Part shown: in pieces, positions 45,510 through 54,428 of the stretch
Layout of the letters: the number at the start of each line of letters is the position of its first letter
How positions within the stretch are numbered: the stretch's first letter is position 1
Assembly: GCF_039544205.1 (NCBI RefSeq)
Contig: NZ_BAABLF010000014.1
Span: forward strand, 1 to 64,000
DNA length: 64,000 nucleotides
Source of the DNA: Ferrimonas gelatinilytica
GTDB lineage: Bacteria; Pseudomonadota; Gammaproteobacteria; Enterobacterales; Shewanellaceae
Direction of reading: 5' to 3'
Position numbers and translations under genes: made by a program
Notes under the pieces: generated by a model
Database searches by the model: none
Told to the model about the DNA's origin: nothing
Seen by the model: the letters and a program-made list of their open reading frames with translations, nothing else

Positions 45510-46050
45510 GGGAGCCGGAGAGTTGGTGGCCCGGGGAGCGAGAGTGGTACTGCGCCGCTTCGGTTCGGATGATGTTGCCGGATTCTATGCCATGAATGCG
45601 GACTCCAGGGTGCTGCGCTACACCGGAGACCAACCCTTTGCCGATGAGGCGGCCTGCCGCGCCTTTCTAATGGGTTACGATCACTATCTTCGTCACGGCT
45701 TTGGACGCTGGAGCCTCTACCTGGCGGATGGTCGCTACGCCGGTTTCTGTGGCCTGCGCCGGGATGATGGTCTGGTTGACCTGGGATTTCGCCTCCCCTT
45801 TGCACTTTGGGGGCAGGGGCTGGCCTCTGAGGCGGGCGCCCTGGCACTGAGGCTGGGGTTCGAAGTGTATGGCCTTGGCAGCATTATCGGCCGGGCTCGG
45901 ACAGATAACCCGGCCTCCTGCCGGGTTCTGCAGAAACTCGGCATGGCAGAGGCAGGAACGGAGTGTCGGGAGGATGGCCTAGAGTGGCGCCGTTTCACCG
46001 TGAACCGTGCCGATTGGCGCGCTCGGTCAGAGGCCGGTCGGGAACCCTGA
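45496..46050 (+). CDS. RimJ/RimL-like GNAT acetyltransferase
   Basis: A 184-residue Acetyltransf_3-type enzyme: VLRRFGSDDVAGFYAMNAD, a central WSLYLADGRYAGFCGL, acetyl-CoA loop LWGQGLASEAGALAL, and DNPASCRVLQKLGM. Members acetylate protein N-termini, amino groups or antibiotics; the substrate is not readable here. The start is uncertain: ATG 45493/45496 overlaps the Sel1 gene with no good ribosome binding site, while an in-frame GTG at 45526 follows GGAG by 5 bases and begins just after the Sel1 gene stop. Confidence 0.85.
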   Translation: MHWPEGAGELVARGARVVLRRFGSDDVAGFYAMNADSRVLRYTGDQPFADEAACRAFLMGYDHYLRHGFGRWSLYLADGRYAGFCGLRRDDGLVDLGFRLPFALWGQGLASEAGALALRLGFEVYGLGSIIGRARTDNPASCRVLQKLGMAEAGTECREDGLEWRRFTVNRADWRARSEAGREP

Positions 46051-46215
46051 GGATCCGCAGGGGCGCTTTCCTGCGATGCCGTTGCGAAAGCGGATGAGCT
46101 AACCTTGAATCAGCGCTGATTGATAACCCTTTTCTTTTCCCGGGTCTGGCGATGGGCCCTGGGGAAGGCATCATGGTCATGCTGTCGAATCCATTCTTAA
46201 TGTCAGGAGGCATCC

Positions 46216-46776
46216 GTGGTCGAACTTGCTCTGGGCCTGCTGCTGTTCTTCCTGCCCCACCTGATGGTGGGGCAGGCGCCCATGGTGCGCCTGCGTCAAC
46301 GCCTCGGGGCCAAAGGTTACCGCGGAGTATTCAGCCTGGTGGTGCTCCTGGGGTTGGTGCTTATCGTGGTTGGAATGGGACGGGTCGATGATGTCCGGTT
46401 GTATCAACCACCGGCCTGGTCACAGCACCTGGCCCCCCTACTGATGCTGCTGGCCTGTTACCTGCTGCTGCTTTCCCAGCTTGGTGGTGCGATAAGCCGT
46501 CAAACAGCCCACCCGATGTCCTTGGCGGTGCTGCTTTGGGCCCTGGCACACTTGGGCGCCAATGGCGGGCTGAGCGGCACTTTGCTGTTTGCCACGTTTG
46601 CCCTCTATTCGCTGCTTGCCATCTGGCGTCAATACTTGAGGGGAGTCCGGCCCCGCCTGCGTCCCGGTCGTCTCGGCAGGCACCACGAGATCTGGCTGGC
46701 GTTATTCACCTTGGCGCTGTTTCTGTCGCTACTCCTGCTGCATCCCCATCTGTTCGGTGGGCGAAGTTTGGTCTGA
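46216..46776 (+). CDS. NnrU-family membrane protein
   Basis: A 186-residue inner-membrane protein with five or six hydrophobic helices and the NnrU pattern: VELALGLLLFFLPHL at the N-terminus, RLGAKGYRGVFSLVVL, ALAHLGANGG. NnrU was named near denitrification genes, but NnrU-like proteins (for example the 15-cis-zeta-carotene isomerase group) suggest a heme-linked membrane fold; the role here is unknown. The start is GTG 46216 with AGGAGG upstream. A 14-base palindrome AATCAGCGCTGATT (46108-46121) lies in its upstream region. Confidence 0.82.
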   Translation: MVELALGLLLFFLPHLMVGQAPMVRLRQRLGAKGYRGVFSLVVLLGLVLIVVGMGRVDDVRLYQPPAWSQHLAPLLMLLACYLLLLSQLGGAISRQTAHPMSLAVLLWALAHLGANGGLSGTLLFATFALYSLLAIWRQYLRGVRPRLRPGRLGRHHEIWLALFTLALFLSLLLLHPHLFGGRSLV

Positions 46777-46974
46777 ATCCTGGCGCCACATTGTTCCACC
46801 TGCCACCCGCACTGCGGAGCAACGTGGCCGTCGCTGTTCAGGCTTCAACTGGTTACGAATCATCCCCCCGTTGGCGCCGACAGGGAAGGCGCCAGCCGGT
46901 CTGCTGTGGCGTCCAGATTGTGCCTCGGTTAGGCTCTGATATAGTGAGCCGTTTATCTTTGCCGGAGAGTCATC

Positions 46975-47316
46975 ATGGCCGTTATCCCGAAAAACTACGC
47001 CAGCCTGGAGCAGGGCTATAGAGACAGGGCGCTGAAGCTGTTTCCCTGGGTCTGTGGCCGTTGCGCCCGTGAGTTCCAGTACTCCAATCTGCGAGAGCTG
47101 ACGGTGCACCATGTGGATCATGACCACACCAACAACCCGGCCGATGGCAGCAACTGGGAGCTGCTGTGCCTGTTTTGCCATGACAACGAGCATGAGAAAT
47201 ACACTCAGGCTGCGCAATATGGCAGTACCGTGCTGGCGGGAGAAGATCTCAAGCACGATGTGGCGACTCATAACCCCTTCGCCGATCTCAAGGCGATGAT
47301 GGGTAACAAGCGCTGA
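46975..47316 (+). CDS. yajD: HNH nuclease family protein YajD
   Basis: A 113-residue HNH-type protein almost collinear with E. coli YajD: MAVIPKNYASLEQGYRDRALK, zinc cysteines CGRC, LTVHHVDHDHTNNPADGSNWELLCL, FCHDNEH, and NPFADLKAMM near the end. The fold is that of an HNH endonuclease, but the cellular role of YajD is not established. The ATG has GGAGAG upstream. It is followed by a YbaY-type lipoprotein gene 32 bases on. Confidence 0.93.
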   Translation: MAVIPKNYASLEQGYRDRALKLFPWVCGRCAREFQYSNLRELTVHHVDHDHTNNPADGSNWELLCLFCHDNEHEKYTQAAQYGSTVLAGEDLKHDVATHNPFADLKAMMGNKR

Positions 47317-47348
47317 AGTGGTACTCAATCTGTAAAGGAGCGCAACAG

Positions 47349-47780
47349 ATGCACGAGTTAAAACAGTGGGGCTTAGGCGTCCTGACAGCAGTGGCACTGC
47401 TGGGGGTCAGTGGATGCGGCGAGTCGCAACCGGATGCGGGGGTGAACCCCGATTGGCCGACCATCGAAGGGGAGGCGTATTACCGGGAACGGATGCTGCT
47501 GCGGCCAGGAACCACCATGACGGTGACCCTGGAGGATGTCTCCAAGCAGGATGTGGCAGCAACGGCGGTCGCCAAGACCGCCATGGAGGTTCAGGGGGCG
47601 CCACCGTTCGTGTTTGCTCTGCAGTACGATCCGGCGTTGATCGATCCCCGAATGCGCTATTCGCTCAAGGTGCGTGTTGAGGAGGAGGGCCAGTTGCGCT
47701 TCATCAGCGATCGCCATGAAGATCCCTTCGAGGGTGACAATCGGATCCTGCTGATCGGCGCGGGTGGCCAGCCTCGCTAG
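47349..47780 (+). CDS. YbaY-type lipoprotein
   Basis: A 143-residue lipoprotein: signal peptide ending in lipobox VSGC, then a YbaY/YscW-type beta domain (GEAYYRERMLLRPGTTMTVTLEDVSKQD, PPFVFALQYD, YSLKVRVEEEGQLRFISD). Members are small outer-membrane lipoproteins; YscW homologues pilot secretins, but no secretin gene is nearby, so the general YbaY assignment is kept. AAAGGAG lies upstream. Its 3' end overlaps the convergent EF-G-like gene by 4 bases. Confidence 0.87.
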   Translation: MHELKQWGLGVLTAVALLGVSGCGESQPDAGVNPDWPTIEGEAYYRERMLLRPGTTMTVTLEDVSKQDVAATAVAKTAMEVQGAPPFVFALQYDPALIDPRMRYSLKVRVEEEGQLRFISDRHEDPFEGDNRILLIGAGGQPR

Positions 47781-49879
47781 CGCCCCGAGGCGCGGTTGAA
47801 GCCGCCGGCGGCCTCATCCTGCGCCTCATCCGGGTCTTCGTCCATCTGCTCGCAGAGCATTAACCGCCGAAGCTCGGCGGGCGGCACCAGTTCATAACGG
47901 CTGAAGGTCATCGACAGCTGACCTTTGCCGGCGGTCATCCCCTTGATCCGGGTGGCGTAGTCATCCAGTGCTGCCAGCGGGGCTTCGGCGAGGACAGCGA
48001 CCAATTGGTTGGGGCGTACTTCGGTGCCGCAGATCATCCCCCTGCGCGACGTGAGATCGCCGGAGATATCACCGATCTTCTCCTGGGGAACCAGCACCTC
48101 CAGTTTCACCAGCGGCTCCAGCAGGGCCGGTTCCGCCTGTTTGGCGGCCTCAATAAAGGCTTTCTTGCCCGCCATCACAAAGGCGATCTCCTTGGAGTCT
48201 ACCGGGTGGTGTTTACCATCCAGCAGGACGACCCGGATATCCTGCATCGGGTAACCCGCCAGAACCCCTTCGTTCATCGCCTCGATCACCCCTTTTTTTA
48301 CCGCCGGGATGAAGGGGGCAGGGATGGCACCCCCGACTACCTCACTGACGAACTCAAAGCCTTCCTCGCGCTCAAGTGGTGAAATTGCGAGCGCCACTTC
48401 GCCAAACTGGCCCGCTCCACCGGTCTGTTTCTTGTGGCGGTAGCGGGCCTCGGCCTCCAGGGTGATGGTTTCCCGATAGGCCAGCGAGGGTTTGTGGGTC
48501 TCCAGCTCAAGGTTGAACACCTGTTGCGCTTTTTCCAGCGCGATCTGAAGGTGCATCTCCCCCAGGCCCTGAAGCACCGTTTCGTTTTCGCTTCCGGCAT
48601 GGGTGATCTGCAGGCTGGGGTCTTCACTCACCAGTTTGTTCAGCACTTCCGCCAGTTTCTGTTCATCCCCCCGCCGTTTCGGCTGTACGGCCAGGGCAAA
48701 TAGGGGCTGGGGCAGCTCGGGATCGGGCAGATGGAAGTTATCCTCTTCGTGGTTGTCATGCAGGATGGCGCCTACCTCGAGCCCCTCTATTTTGGCGACG
48801 GCACAGATGTCGCCGGCGACACCCTCCTGGATATCGAGCTGTTTGCGTCCCTGAAGTTTCAGTAGGTGGGTGATCTTGACCGCTTTGCGTTGGCTACCGA
48901 GGAACAGCTTCTGTCCCTTTCGAACCTTACCCTGGTAGATGCGAAAAAGACCCAGGCGGCCGGCATAGGGATCGATGACGATACGGAACAGGTGCGCCAG
49001 CAGGTGCGCATCGGCGTCGGGGGTGATCACCACCGGCTGGGCCTCCTCACCGAAGCCATTGAGGAACTCGGGCGGGTTAGCCTCCAGCGGACTGGGCATC
49101 ACCTGCGCCAGGGCATCGAGCAACAGGTCGATGCCCTGGTCCCGTTCAACGCTGGTAAAACAGACGGGAACCAACTCCCCCTGTCGCAGCGCCTTCTCCA
49201 GAGGGGCATGAAGCTGCTGTGGCGTTAATGTTTCGTCCTGCTCCAGGTAGAGGTTCATCAGTGCCTCATCCTGCTCCACCACCACGTCCACCAGGGCTTC
49301 CTGGCAGCGGGTAGCGTCCGCAAACAGGGTGGGGGTTTCAAAGTCCGGCTGCAGGTAGCAGTCCACCACGGCCTGTCCGTCGGCACTGGGCAGGTTCAGG
49401 GGAAGGCAGCCATGACCGAACTGCTCCTGGATCTCCGTCAGTAGCGGCTCCAGCTGAGACGGGTTGGTGTCGATCTGGTTGATCACTATCATCACTGACT
49501 TGCCCTGCTGACGGGCGAGTTCGAAAGCGCGCTGGGTGACCGACTCGATCCCCCTTGCGGCGTTGATCAGCAGTAGGGCCCCCTCTACTGCCGGCATCAC
49601 CAGCTGGGTGCGACCAAAGAAGTCGGGTAATCCGGGGGGGTCGATCAGGTTGATGTGGCGCCCCTGGTGGTCCAGCGAGAGGACACTCGGTTCGAGGCTA
49701 TGGTGGTGGGCGTGTTCCTGGGCGGTAAAATCCGCGTGGTTGGTACCGTCATCAACCCGGCCCTGTTTGTGGATGGCCCGGGCATGAAAGAGCAGGGCCT
49801 CCAGCAAACTGGATTTTCCGCTGCCAGCGTGGCCAATCAGGGCGACATTCCTGATTGCATCGGTACTGTGGTCGGGCAT
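47777..49879 (-). CDS. EF-G-like translational GTPase (FusA paralogue)
   Basis: A 700-residue EF-G-fold GTPase. The P loop is GHAGSGKS, the G3 box reads DPPG instead of DTPG, and G4 reads NQID instead of NKID, so it differs from housekeeping EF-G. EF-G domains II-V follow (GDICAVAKIEGLEVG, HAGSENETVLQGLGEMHLQIAL, SGDLTSRRGMI). It belongs to the EF-G-like/EF-G2 group, whose members often do not replace EF-G in elongation. The ATG at 49879 has GAGGAG 7 bases upstream; a start 34 codons earlier is rejected. It is not in an str operon. Confidence 0.85.
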   Translation of the reverse strand: MPDHSTDAIRNVALIGHAGSGKSSLLEALLFHARAIHKQGRVDDGTNHADFTAQEHAHHHSLEPSVLSLDHQGRHINLIDPPGLPDFFGRTQLVMPAVEGALLLINAARGIESVTQRAFELARQQGKSVMIVINQIDTNPSQLEPLLTEIQEQFGHGCLPLNLPSADGQAVVDCYLQPDFETPTLFADATRCQEALVDVVVEQDEALMNLYLEQDETLTPQQLHAPLEKALRQGELVPVCFTSVERDQGIDLLLDALAQVMPSPLEANPPEFLNGFGEEAQPVVITPDADAHLLAHLFRIVIDPYAGRLGLFRIYQGKVRKGQKLFLGSQRKAVKITHLLKLQGRKQLDIQEGVAGDICAVAKIEGLEVGAILHDNHEEDNFHLPDPELPQPLFALAVQPKRRGDEQKLAEVLNKLVSEDPSLQITHAGSENETVLQGLGEMHLQIALEKAQQVFNLELETHKPSLAYRETITLEAEARYRHKKQTGGAGQFGEVALAISPLEREEGFEFVSEVVGGAIPAPFIPAVKKGVIEAMNEGVLAGYPMQDIRVVLLDGKHHPVDSKEIAFVMAGKKAFIEAAKQAEPALLEPLVKLEVLVPQEKIGDISGDLTSRRGMICGTEVRPNQLVAVLAEAPLAALDDYATRIKGMTAGKGQLSMTFSRYELVPPAELRRLMLCEQMDEDPDEAQDEAAGGFNRASGR

Positions 49880-50014
49880 GAATCGCTCCTCTGGATTTTG
49901 GCGTTCTGGAAGATGAGTTAGTTGCCTATATTCCCGGTTATTGACGACGCTAAAGGGTTTAAGCTCAGGTAGATACAGCATAGTCGCCCCAGCGCTCTAA
50001 GGAGGGTTCCTCCC

Positions 50015-50701
50015 ATGGAAAATGGCTACTTCAACAGCGCCAGCCTGGCGTTTCTTACTCAATTGCGTCGCCACAATGAGCGAACCTGGTTTCATGCCAA
50101 CAAGCCCGATTATGAACACTATGTTCGGCAGCCGGCGCTTAACCTGATCGCCAATTTCGCCCCTAGGTTGGCGGAGTTTGCTCCGCGTTTTCGGGCGGAA
50201 GCGAAGCGGGTGGGGGGGTCCCTGATGCGGCCCTACCGGGATACCCGCTTTGCCAAAGATAAGACCCCCATCAAGACCAACGTGGGGATCCAGTTTCGTC
50301 ATGATCTGGGCAAGGACGTGCATGCACCGGGCTACTACCTGCATATTGAACCGGGGGCCAGCTTTCTCGGTGTCGGCACCTGGCGGCCTGACCCCAAAGC
50401 CCTGGCGGCCATTCGGACCGCCATCGACCAGGCCCCGCTGCGCTGGCTGGCGGCCCGGGATGATGGGGCGTTCTGCGGTCGCTTCCAACTTTCCGGTGAC
50501 AGCCTGGTTCGACCGCCGCGGGGCTATGACAAGGACCATCCCCAGCTGGAGGACATTAAGCGCAAGGACTTCATCGCCATCCACCGCCTGGAGGATGGTG
50601 AAGTGCTGGGCGAGGCGCTGCTGGATCGGATGGAGGCGGTCTACCGGGAGGCGGAACCCTTTATGCGATTCCTCTGCCAGGCGATGAAGGTGCCGTTTTA
50701 G
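50015..50701 (+). CDS. DUF2461 family protein
   Basis: A 228-residue protein of the DUF2461/TIGR02453 family: FLTQLRRHNERTWFHANKPDYE near the N-terminus, RPYRDTRFAKDKTPIKTNVG, PGYYLHIEPGASFLGVGTWRP, and DDGAFCGRF. The function is unknown across the family. GGAGGG precedes the ATG. It is transcribed divergently from the EF-G-like gene. Confidence 0.88.
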   Translation: MENGYFNSASLAFLTQLRRHNERTWFHANKPDYEHYVRQPALNLIANFAPRLAEFAPRFRAEAKRVGGSLMRPYRDTRFAKDKTPIKTNVGIQFRHDLGKDVHAPGYYLHIEPGASFLGVGTWRPDPKALAAIRTAIDQAPLRWLAARDDGAFCGRFQLSGDSLVRPPRGYDKDHPQLEDIKRKDFIAIHRLEDGEVLGEALLDRMEAVYREAEPFMRFLCQAMKVPF

Positions 50702-50831
50702 GCTTCAGCTTTTGCGTCAGCTCCGGCGTGCTCGACTCGACCCCAGCCTGGGCACTCCTTAGCCGCGAGCGGCAGCGACACCTTTGTCCTGGATCAGCGC
50801 TGGTATGAGATCGCCCCCTAGCCCATAAACA

Positions 50832-50857
50832 GCAACGCCCGCATGCGCGGGCGTTGA
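50832..50857 (-). terminator. Hairpin downstream of the YaiL-type gene
   Basis: A 10-bp stem CAACGCCCGC / GCGGGCGTTG with a 4-base loop lies 13 bases past the stop at 50870. The T tract on the minus strand is poor (CTGTTTA), so termination would be weak. Confidence 0.55.
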
Positions 50858-50869
50858 AAATTCGGGTGG

Positions 50870-51397
50870 TTACCACATCAGATCATCGGGGATCTGGTAG
50901 TCGGCGTAGGGATCATCCTCGTCCAGTTCCGCTTGGGTGTTACGGTCGTTGCGCAGCACGATGAAGCTGTCGTCCCGTTGGGCGACCTTGTCCGCCACCC
51001 CGGTGGGGATCAGGTAATAGCTCTGCTCCAACTTGGCGATCGCCAGTTGACCGTTGACCAAACCACGCTGCAGGGCTTCGGTGACAAACACCTTGGTGAT
51101 GGTGCCCTGATCGGAAAAGTTGTAGGGGATCTCCCCGCGATCTCTAGGCTGTGCATTGCTGGTGATCAACTGACGGATCTGCGCCTGCAGCGCCTTTTTA
51201 TCCGCCTCTGCCTTGCGCTCGGCATTGAGCAGGCGATCTTTTTCCGCTTGTTCCAGCTTCTTTTTGGCAGCCAGCTCCTTGGCTTCGTTGACCACCTTCT
51301 TGCCGGATTTCAGCGCGCGGTGTTTGGCCTTGTTGGCTTTCTTGGCGTCGTGCTTGCTGACAAGCCCCGCCTTCATCAGTTGATCTTGCAGTGACAT
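50870..51397 (-). CDS. YaiL-type DUF2058 protein
   Basis: A 175-residue protein. It starts MSLQDQLMKAGLVSKHDAKKANK, then a long, strongly charged coiled coil (~25-80, Lys/Glu/Ala-rich), then a small beta domain (GEIPYNFSDQGTITKVFVTEAL, AIAKLEQSYYLIP) and an acidic tail ending DDLMW. This is the DUF2058/YaiL (nucleoprotein/polynucleotide-associated) family; its role is not established. It is downstream of trmL on the same strand. Confidence 0.9.
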   Translation of the reverse strand: MSLQDQLMKAGLVSKHDAKKANKAKHRALKSGKKVVNEAKELAAKKKLEQAEKDRLLNAERKAEADKKALQAQIRQLITSNAQPRDRGEIPYNFSDQGTITKVFVTEALQRGLVNGQLAIAKLEQSYYLIPTGVADKVAQRDDSFIVLRNDRNTQAELDEDDPYADYQIPDDLMW

Positions 51398-51447
51398 GGT
51401 GGATTCTCGCGGTGGGTTATGCCGGTTAATTGTATCAACTTGCCGGC

Positions 51448-51912
51448 TCAGAGGGCACCGGCAAAGTCCAGCTGGCGCCAGGCTTCGTAGCTGACGATGG
51501 AGACGGCGTTGGCCAGGTTGAGGCTGCGGGCGTCCTTGAGCATGGGGATGCGGATCCGCTGTTCGGCGGGGATAGCTTCACGCACCTCCGCTGGCAGCCC
51601 CCGGCTCTCAGGGCCAAACAGCAGCACGTCACCGGCCCGGTAGCTCGGCTCGGTATGGGGACGGCTGCCCTTGGTGGTGAGGGCAAAGATGCGCCGTCCC
51701 GCCATCGCTGAGAGAAACGCGGGGTAGTCCGGGTAGCGGGTGACCGAGGTGAGTTCGGCGTAGTCCAGTCCGGCCCGGCGCAGTTTCTTCTCTTCCATGT
51801 CGAAGCCCAGAGGCTCGATCAGGTGGAGATGACAGCCGTTGTTGGCACAAAGACGGATGATGGCGCCGGTGTTGGGGGCGATCTCCGGCTCATAGAGGGC
51901 AATTTCAAACAT
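51448..51912 (-). CDS. trmL: tRNA (cytidine/uridine-34-2'-O)-methyltransferase TrmL
   Basis: A 154-residue SPOUT methyltransferase that 2'-O-methylates the wobble base of tRNA-Leu. Family motifs: NTGAIIRLCANNGCHLHLIEPLGF, LDYAELTSV, LLFGPESRGLP and the knot segment IPMLKDARSLNLANAVSIVSYEAWRQ (its core LNLANAVSI is diagnostic). Length equals E. coli TrmL (157). The ATG at 51912 has AGGAA upstream; longer frames reaching 52308 are rejected. Confidence 0.95.
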   Translation of the reverse strand: MFEIALYEPEIAPNTGAIIRLCANNGCHLHLIEPLGFDMEEKKLRRAGLDYAELTSVTRYPDYPAFLSAMAGRRIFALTTKGSRPHTEPSYRAGDVLLFGPESRGLPAEVREAIPAEQRIRIPMLKDARSLNLANAVSIVSYEAWRQLDFAGAL

Positions 51913-52132
51913 AAACGGGGTTCCTGACGCTGATGCGCCCGTTTTACTCTGGCCCGCGGGCAAAGGCAAGTACCCGCCCTCCCCAGAGGCAGGCCTGAGA
52001 CAGGGCATGAACTCAACAGCAAGCTGCAACCTGGCGCAAGGGGATGTCGGATGAGAAGCCAGGGCATTGCGTCTCGCGTTGCACAACGAGCTGATACACT
52101 GGATCAAAGGGACTATTGCAACTGGAGACAGC

Positions 52133-53020
52133 ATGTCCTCCCCTCCTGCCTCTGACGCCTCGAAGCAGTATGAACGCTGGATCCACCTGGCCACCCGAGC
52201 TTCGGTGGCTACGGCGGTGGTGTTGATCCTGGCCAAGCTGGCGGCCTGGCTCCTTTCCGGCTCTGCTAGCCTGTTGGCCTCCCTGACCGACTCCATGATG
52301 GATGCCATGGCCTCCCTGGTGAATTTCTACGCCCTTCGACTGGCGCTGCAGCCGGCGGATCATCACCACCGGTTTGGTCACGGCAAGGCGGAGCCGCTGG
52401 CAACCCTGGCCCAGTCCGGATTCATTCTCGGCTCGGCGATGCTGTTGCTGTTTCACGGTGTTGAGCGCGTTTTCTCGCCGGTGGAGGTCAGCCACTCCGG
52501 CCTCGGGATCGGAGTGACCCTCTTCGCCATCCTGGCAACTTTGCTGCTGTTGGCCATACAGCGCCGAGCGGTGGCTGCTACCGGCTCCACCGCCATCGCC
52601 GCCGATGCCCTGCACTATCGCTCTGATCTGCTGCTAAACGGTGCCGTACTGTTGGCCCTGGCGCTGGCACAGTGGGGGATGGCATGGGCCGATGGCGCTT
52701 TTGCGGTGGTGATCGCGCTCTATATCGGTTGGGGCGCAGCCGGGTTGGGCCATGAAGCGGTTCAGCTTCTGCTGGATCGGGAGGCGGATCCGGATATCCG
52801 GCTCAAAGTGGTGGAACTGGTGGAGCAGGACGGCAACGTGCGTGGGATCCATGACCTGAGAACCCGTGTTTCCGGCAATACCCTCTGTGTGCAGATGCAT
52901 CTGGAGTTGGATGCCCAACTGCTGCTGCGCGACGCCCATGCCATCGCCGATGGGGTGGAGCAGCGTATCCGCCGTGCCTTCCCCCACGCCGATATCATCG
53001 TACACCAGGACCCGGTGTAG
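52133..53020 (+). CDS. fieF: Cation diffusion facilitator FieF
   Basis: A 295-residue inner-membrane metal/proton antiporter exporting Fe2+ and Zn2+. It has six membrane helices, the metal site in LTDSMMDA (two Asp) and DALHYRSDLLLNGA (His and Asp), LQPADHHHRFGHGKAEPLATLAQ, and a cytoplasmic C-terminal domain ending HADIIVHQDP as in E. coli FieF. GGAG lies 6 bases before ATG 52133, so a longer frame from 52067 is rejected. It converges on ntrC. Confidence 0.94.
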   Translation: MSSPPASDASKQYERWIHLATRASVATAVVLILAKLAAWLLSGSASLLASLTDSMMDAMASLVNFYALRLALQPADHHHRFGHGKAEPLATLAQSGFILGSAMLLLFHGVERVFSPVEVSHSGLGIGVTLFAILATLLLLAIQRRAVAATGSTAIAADALHYRSDLLLNGAVLLALALAQWGMAWADGAFAVVIALYIGWGAAGLGHEAVQLLLDREADPDIRLKVVELVEQDGNVRGIHDLRTRVSGNTLCVQMHLELDAQLLLRDAHAIADGVEQRIRRAFPHADIIVHQDPV

Positions 53021-53036
53021 CTCGCCCAAGCCGGTG

Positions 53037-54428
53037 TTAACTCTCCATCTTCAGCTCTTTGAGCTTTCGGGTCAGGGTGTTGCGGCCCCAGCCGAGCAGG
53101 CGGGCGGCATCCTGTTTATGTCCCTGACTGTGGTGCAGGGCGACTTTTAGCAGGGTGCGCTCGAAAGCGGGTTGGGCCTGTGCCAGGAGATCCTCCTCGC
53201 CCGCTTCCAGCGCCTGGCCCACCCAGAGTGCCAGCTGTTCTGTCCAGTCGCCGGTCTCCTGGTGGGATGCCACGGCGTTGAGCTCCGGCGGCAGATCGGT
53301 CTCCAGGATAGCCTGTCCGGACGCCATCACCGTCATCCAGCGGCAGGCATTTTCCAGTTGCCGCACGTTGCCCGGCCAGTCGAAACGGCAGAGGCGCTTC
53401 TCCGCTTCGCTGCTGAGCTGCTTGGGCTCGCCGCCGAGCTCCTCCGCGGCCTTGGTCAGGAAGTGGCGGGCGAGCGTCGGGATATCTTCTCGCCGCTCAT
53501 TGAGCGGTGGGAGCTGGATCCGGAATACGTTGAGGCGATGGAAGAGATCCTCCCGAAATAGCCCGTCGCGAACCCGGGACTCCAGGTTCTGGTGGGTAGC
53601 GGCGACGATGCGCACATCCACCTTTATCGGCTGATGGCCGCCAACCCGGTAAAACTGACCGTCTGCCAGCACGCGGAGCAGGCGGGTCTGCACATCCAGG
53701 GGCATGTCCCCGATCTCGTCCAGGAACAGGGTGCCCCCGTTGGCCTGCTCGAAACGGCCCTGGCGTAACCCACCGGCACCGGTAAAGGCCCCTTTTTCAT
53801 GACCAAAGAGCTCGGATTCGATCAGGTCCTTGGGGATGGCCGCCATGTTGAGGGCGACAAAGGGGTGGTCGGCGCGGGGGCTGTGCTTGTGCAGGGCGCT
53901 GGCGACCAGCTCCTTACCGGTGCCGGATTGGCCATTGATCAGCACGCTGATGGAGGAGCGGGCCAGTCGGCCGATGGCGCGGAACACCTCCTGCATTGCA
54001 GGTGCCTCGCCGAGGATCTCCGGAACCGCCTGGCGCTGAGGTCGGGTGCGACGGGTACGGCTGGCGCTGTGCTCCAGGGCCCGGCGTACCAGAGCCAGGG
54101 CTTCATCGATGTCGAAGGGCTTGGGCAGGTACTCGAACGCACCGGCCTGGTAGGCCCCGACCGCGCTGTCGAGGTCCGAGTGGGCGGTCATGATCAGTAC
54201 CGGCAGCTCAGGGTGCTGGCTCTTGATCCTTTGCAGCAGCGTGAGTCCGTCGGTACCGGGCATGCGGATATCCGACAGGATAACCTCGGGCTGGCTGTGT
54301 TCCAGCGCCTGCCACAGGGACTCAGGGTGGGAGAAGCTGGTGCAGCTTATCTCTGCCCGTTTTAGTGCGCGCTCCAGTACCCAGCGGATGGAGCTGTCAT
54401 CATCCAATATCCAGACTTGTTCGCTCAC
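53037..54428 (-). CDS. glnG: Nitrogen regulator NtrC (GlnG)
   Basis: A 463-residue sigma-54 activator. Receiver domain 1-120 with Asp53 (ILSDIRMPG) and Lys in LPKPFD; AAA+ domain with Walker A GQSGTGKE, GAFTGA for sigma-54 contact, and LDEIGDMPLD; C-terminal Fis-type helix-turn-helix (KQDAARLLGWGRNTLTRKLKEL). Phosphorylated NtrC activates glnA and other nitrogen genes. The GTG start overlaps the ntrB stop by 4 bases (GTGA). Confidence 0.96.
   Translation of the reverse strand: MSEQVWILDDDSSIRWVLERALKRAEISCTSFSHPESLWQALEHSQPEVILSDIRMPGTDGLTLLQRIKSQHPELPVLIMTAHSDLDSAVGAYQAGAFEYLPKPFDIDEALALVRRALEHSASRTRRTRPQRQAVPEILGEAPAMQEVFRAIGRLARSSISVLINGQSGTGKELVASALHKHSPRADHPFVALNMAAIPKDLIESELFGHEKGAFTGAGGLRQGRFEQANGGTLFLDEIGDMPLDVQTRLLRVLADGQFYRVGGHQPIKVDVRIVAATHQNLESRVRDGLFREDLFHRLNVFRIQLPPLNERREDIPTLARHFLTKAAEELGGEPKQLSSEAEKRLCRFDWPGNVRQLENACRWMTVMASGQAILETDLPPELNAVASHQETGDWTEQLALWVGQALEAGEEDLLAQAQPAFERTLLKVALHHSQGHKQDAARLLGWGRNTLTRKLKELKMES

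Noticed and set aside
46108..46121. Palindrome AATCAGCGCTGATT upstream of the NnrU-like gene
   Set aside because: A possible operator, but a single 14-base palindrome does not fit the FNR or other consensus I know and may be chance.
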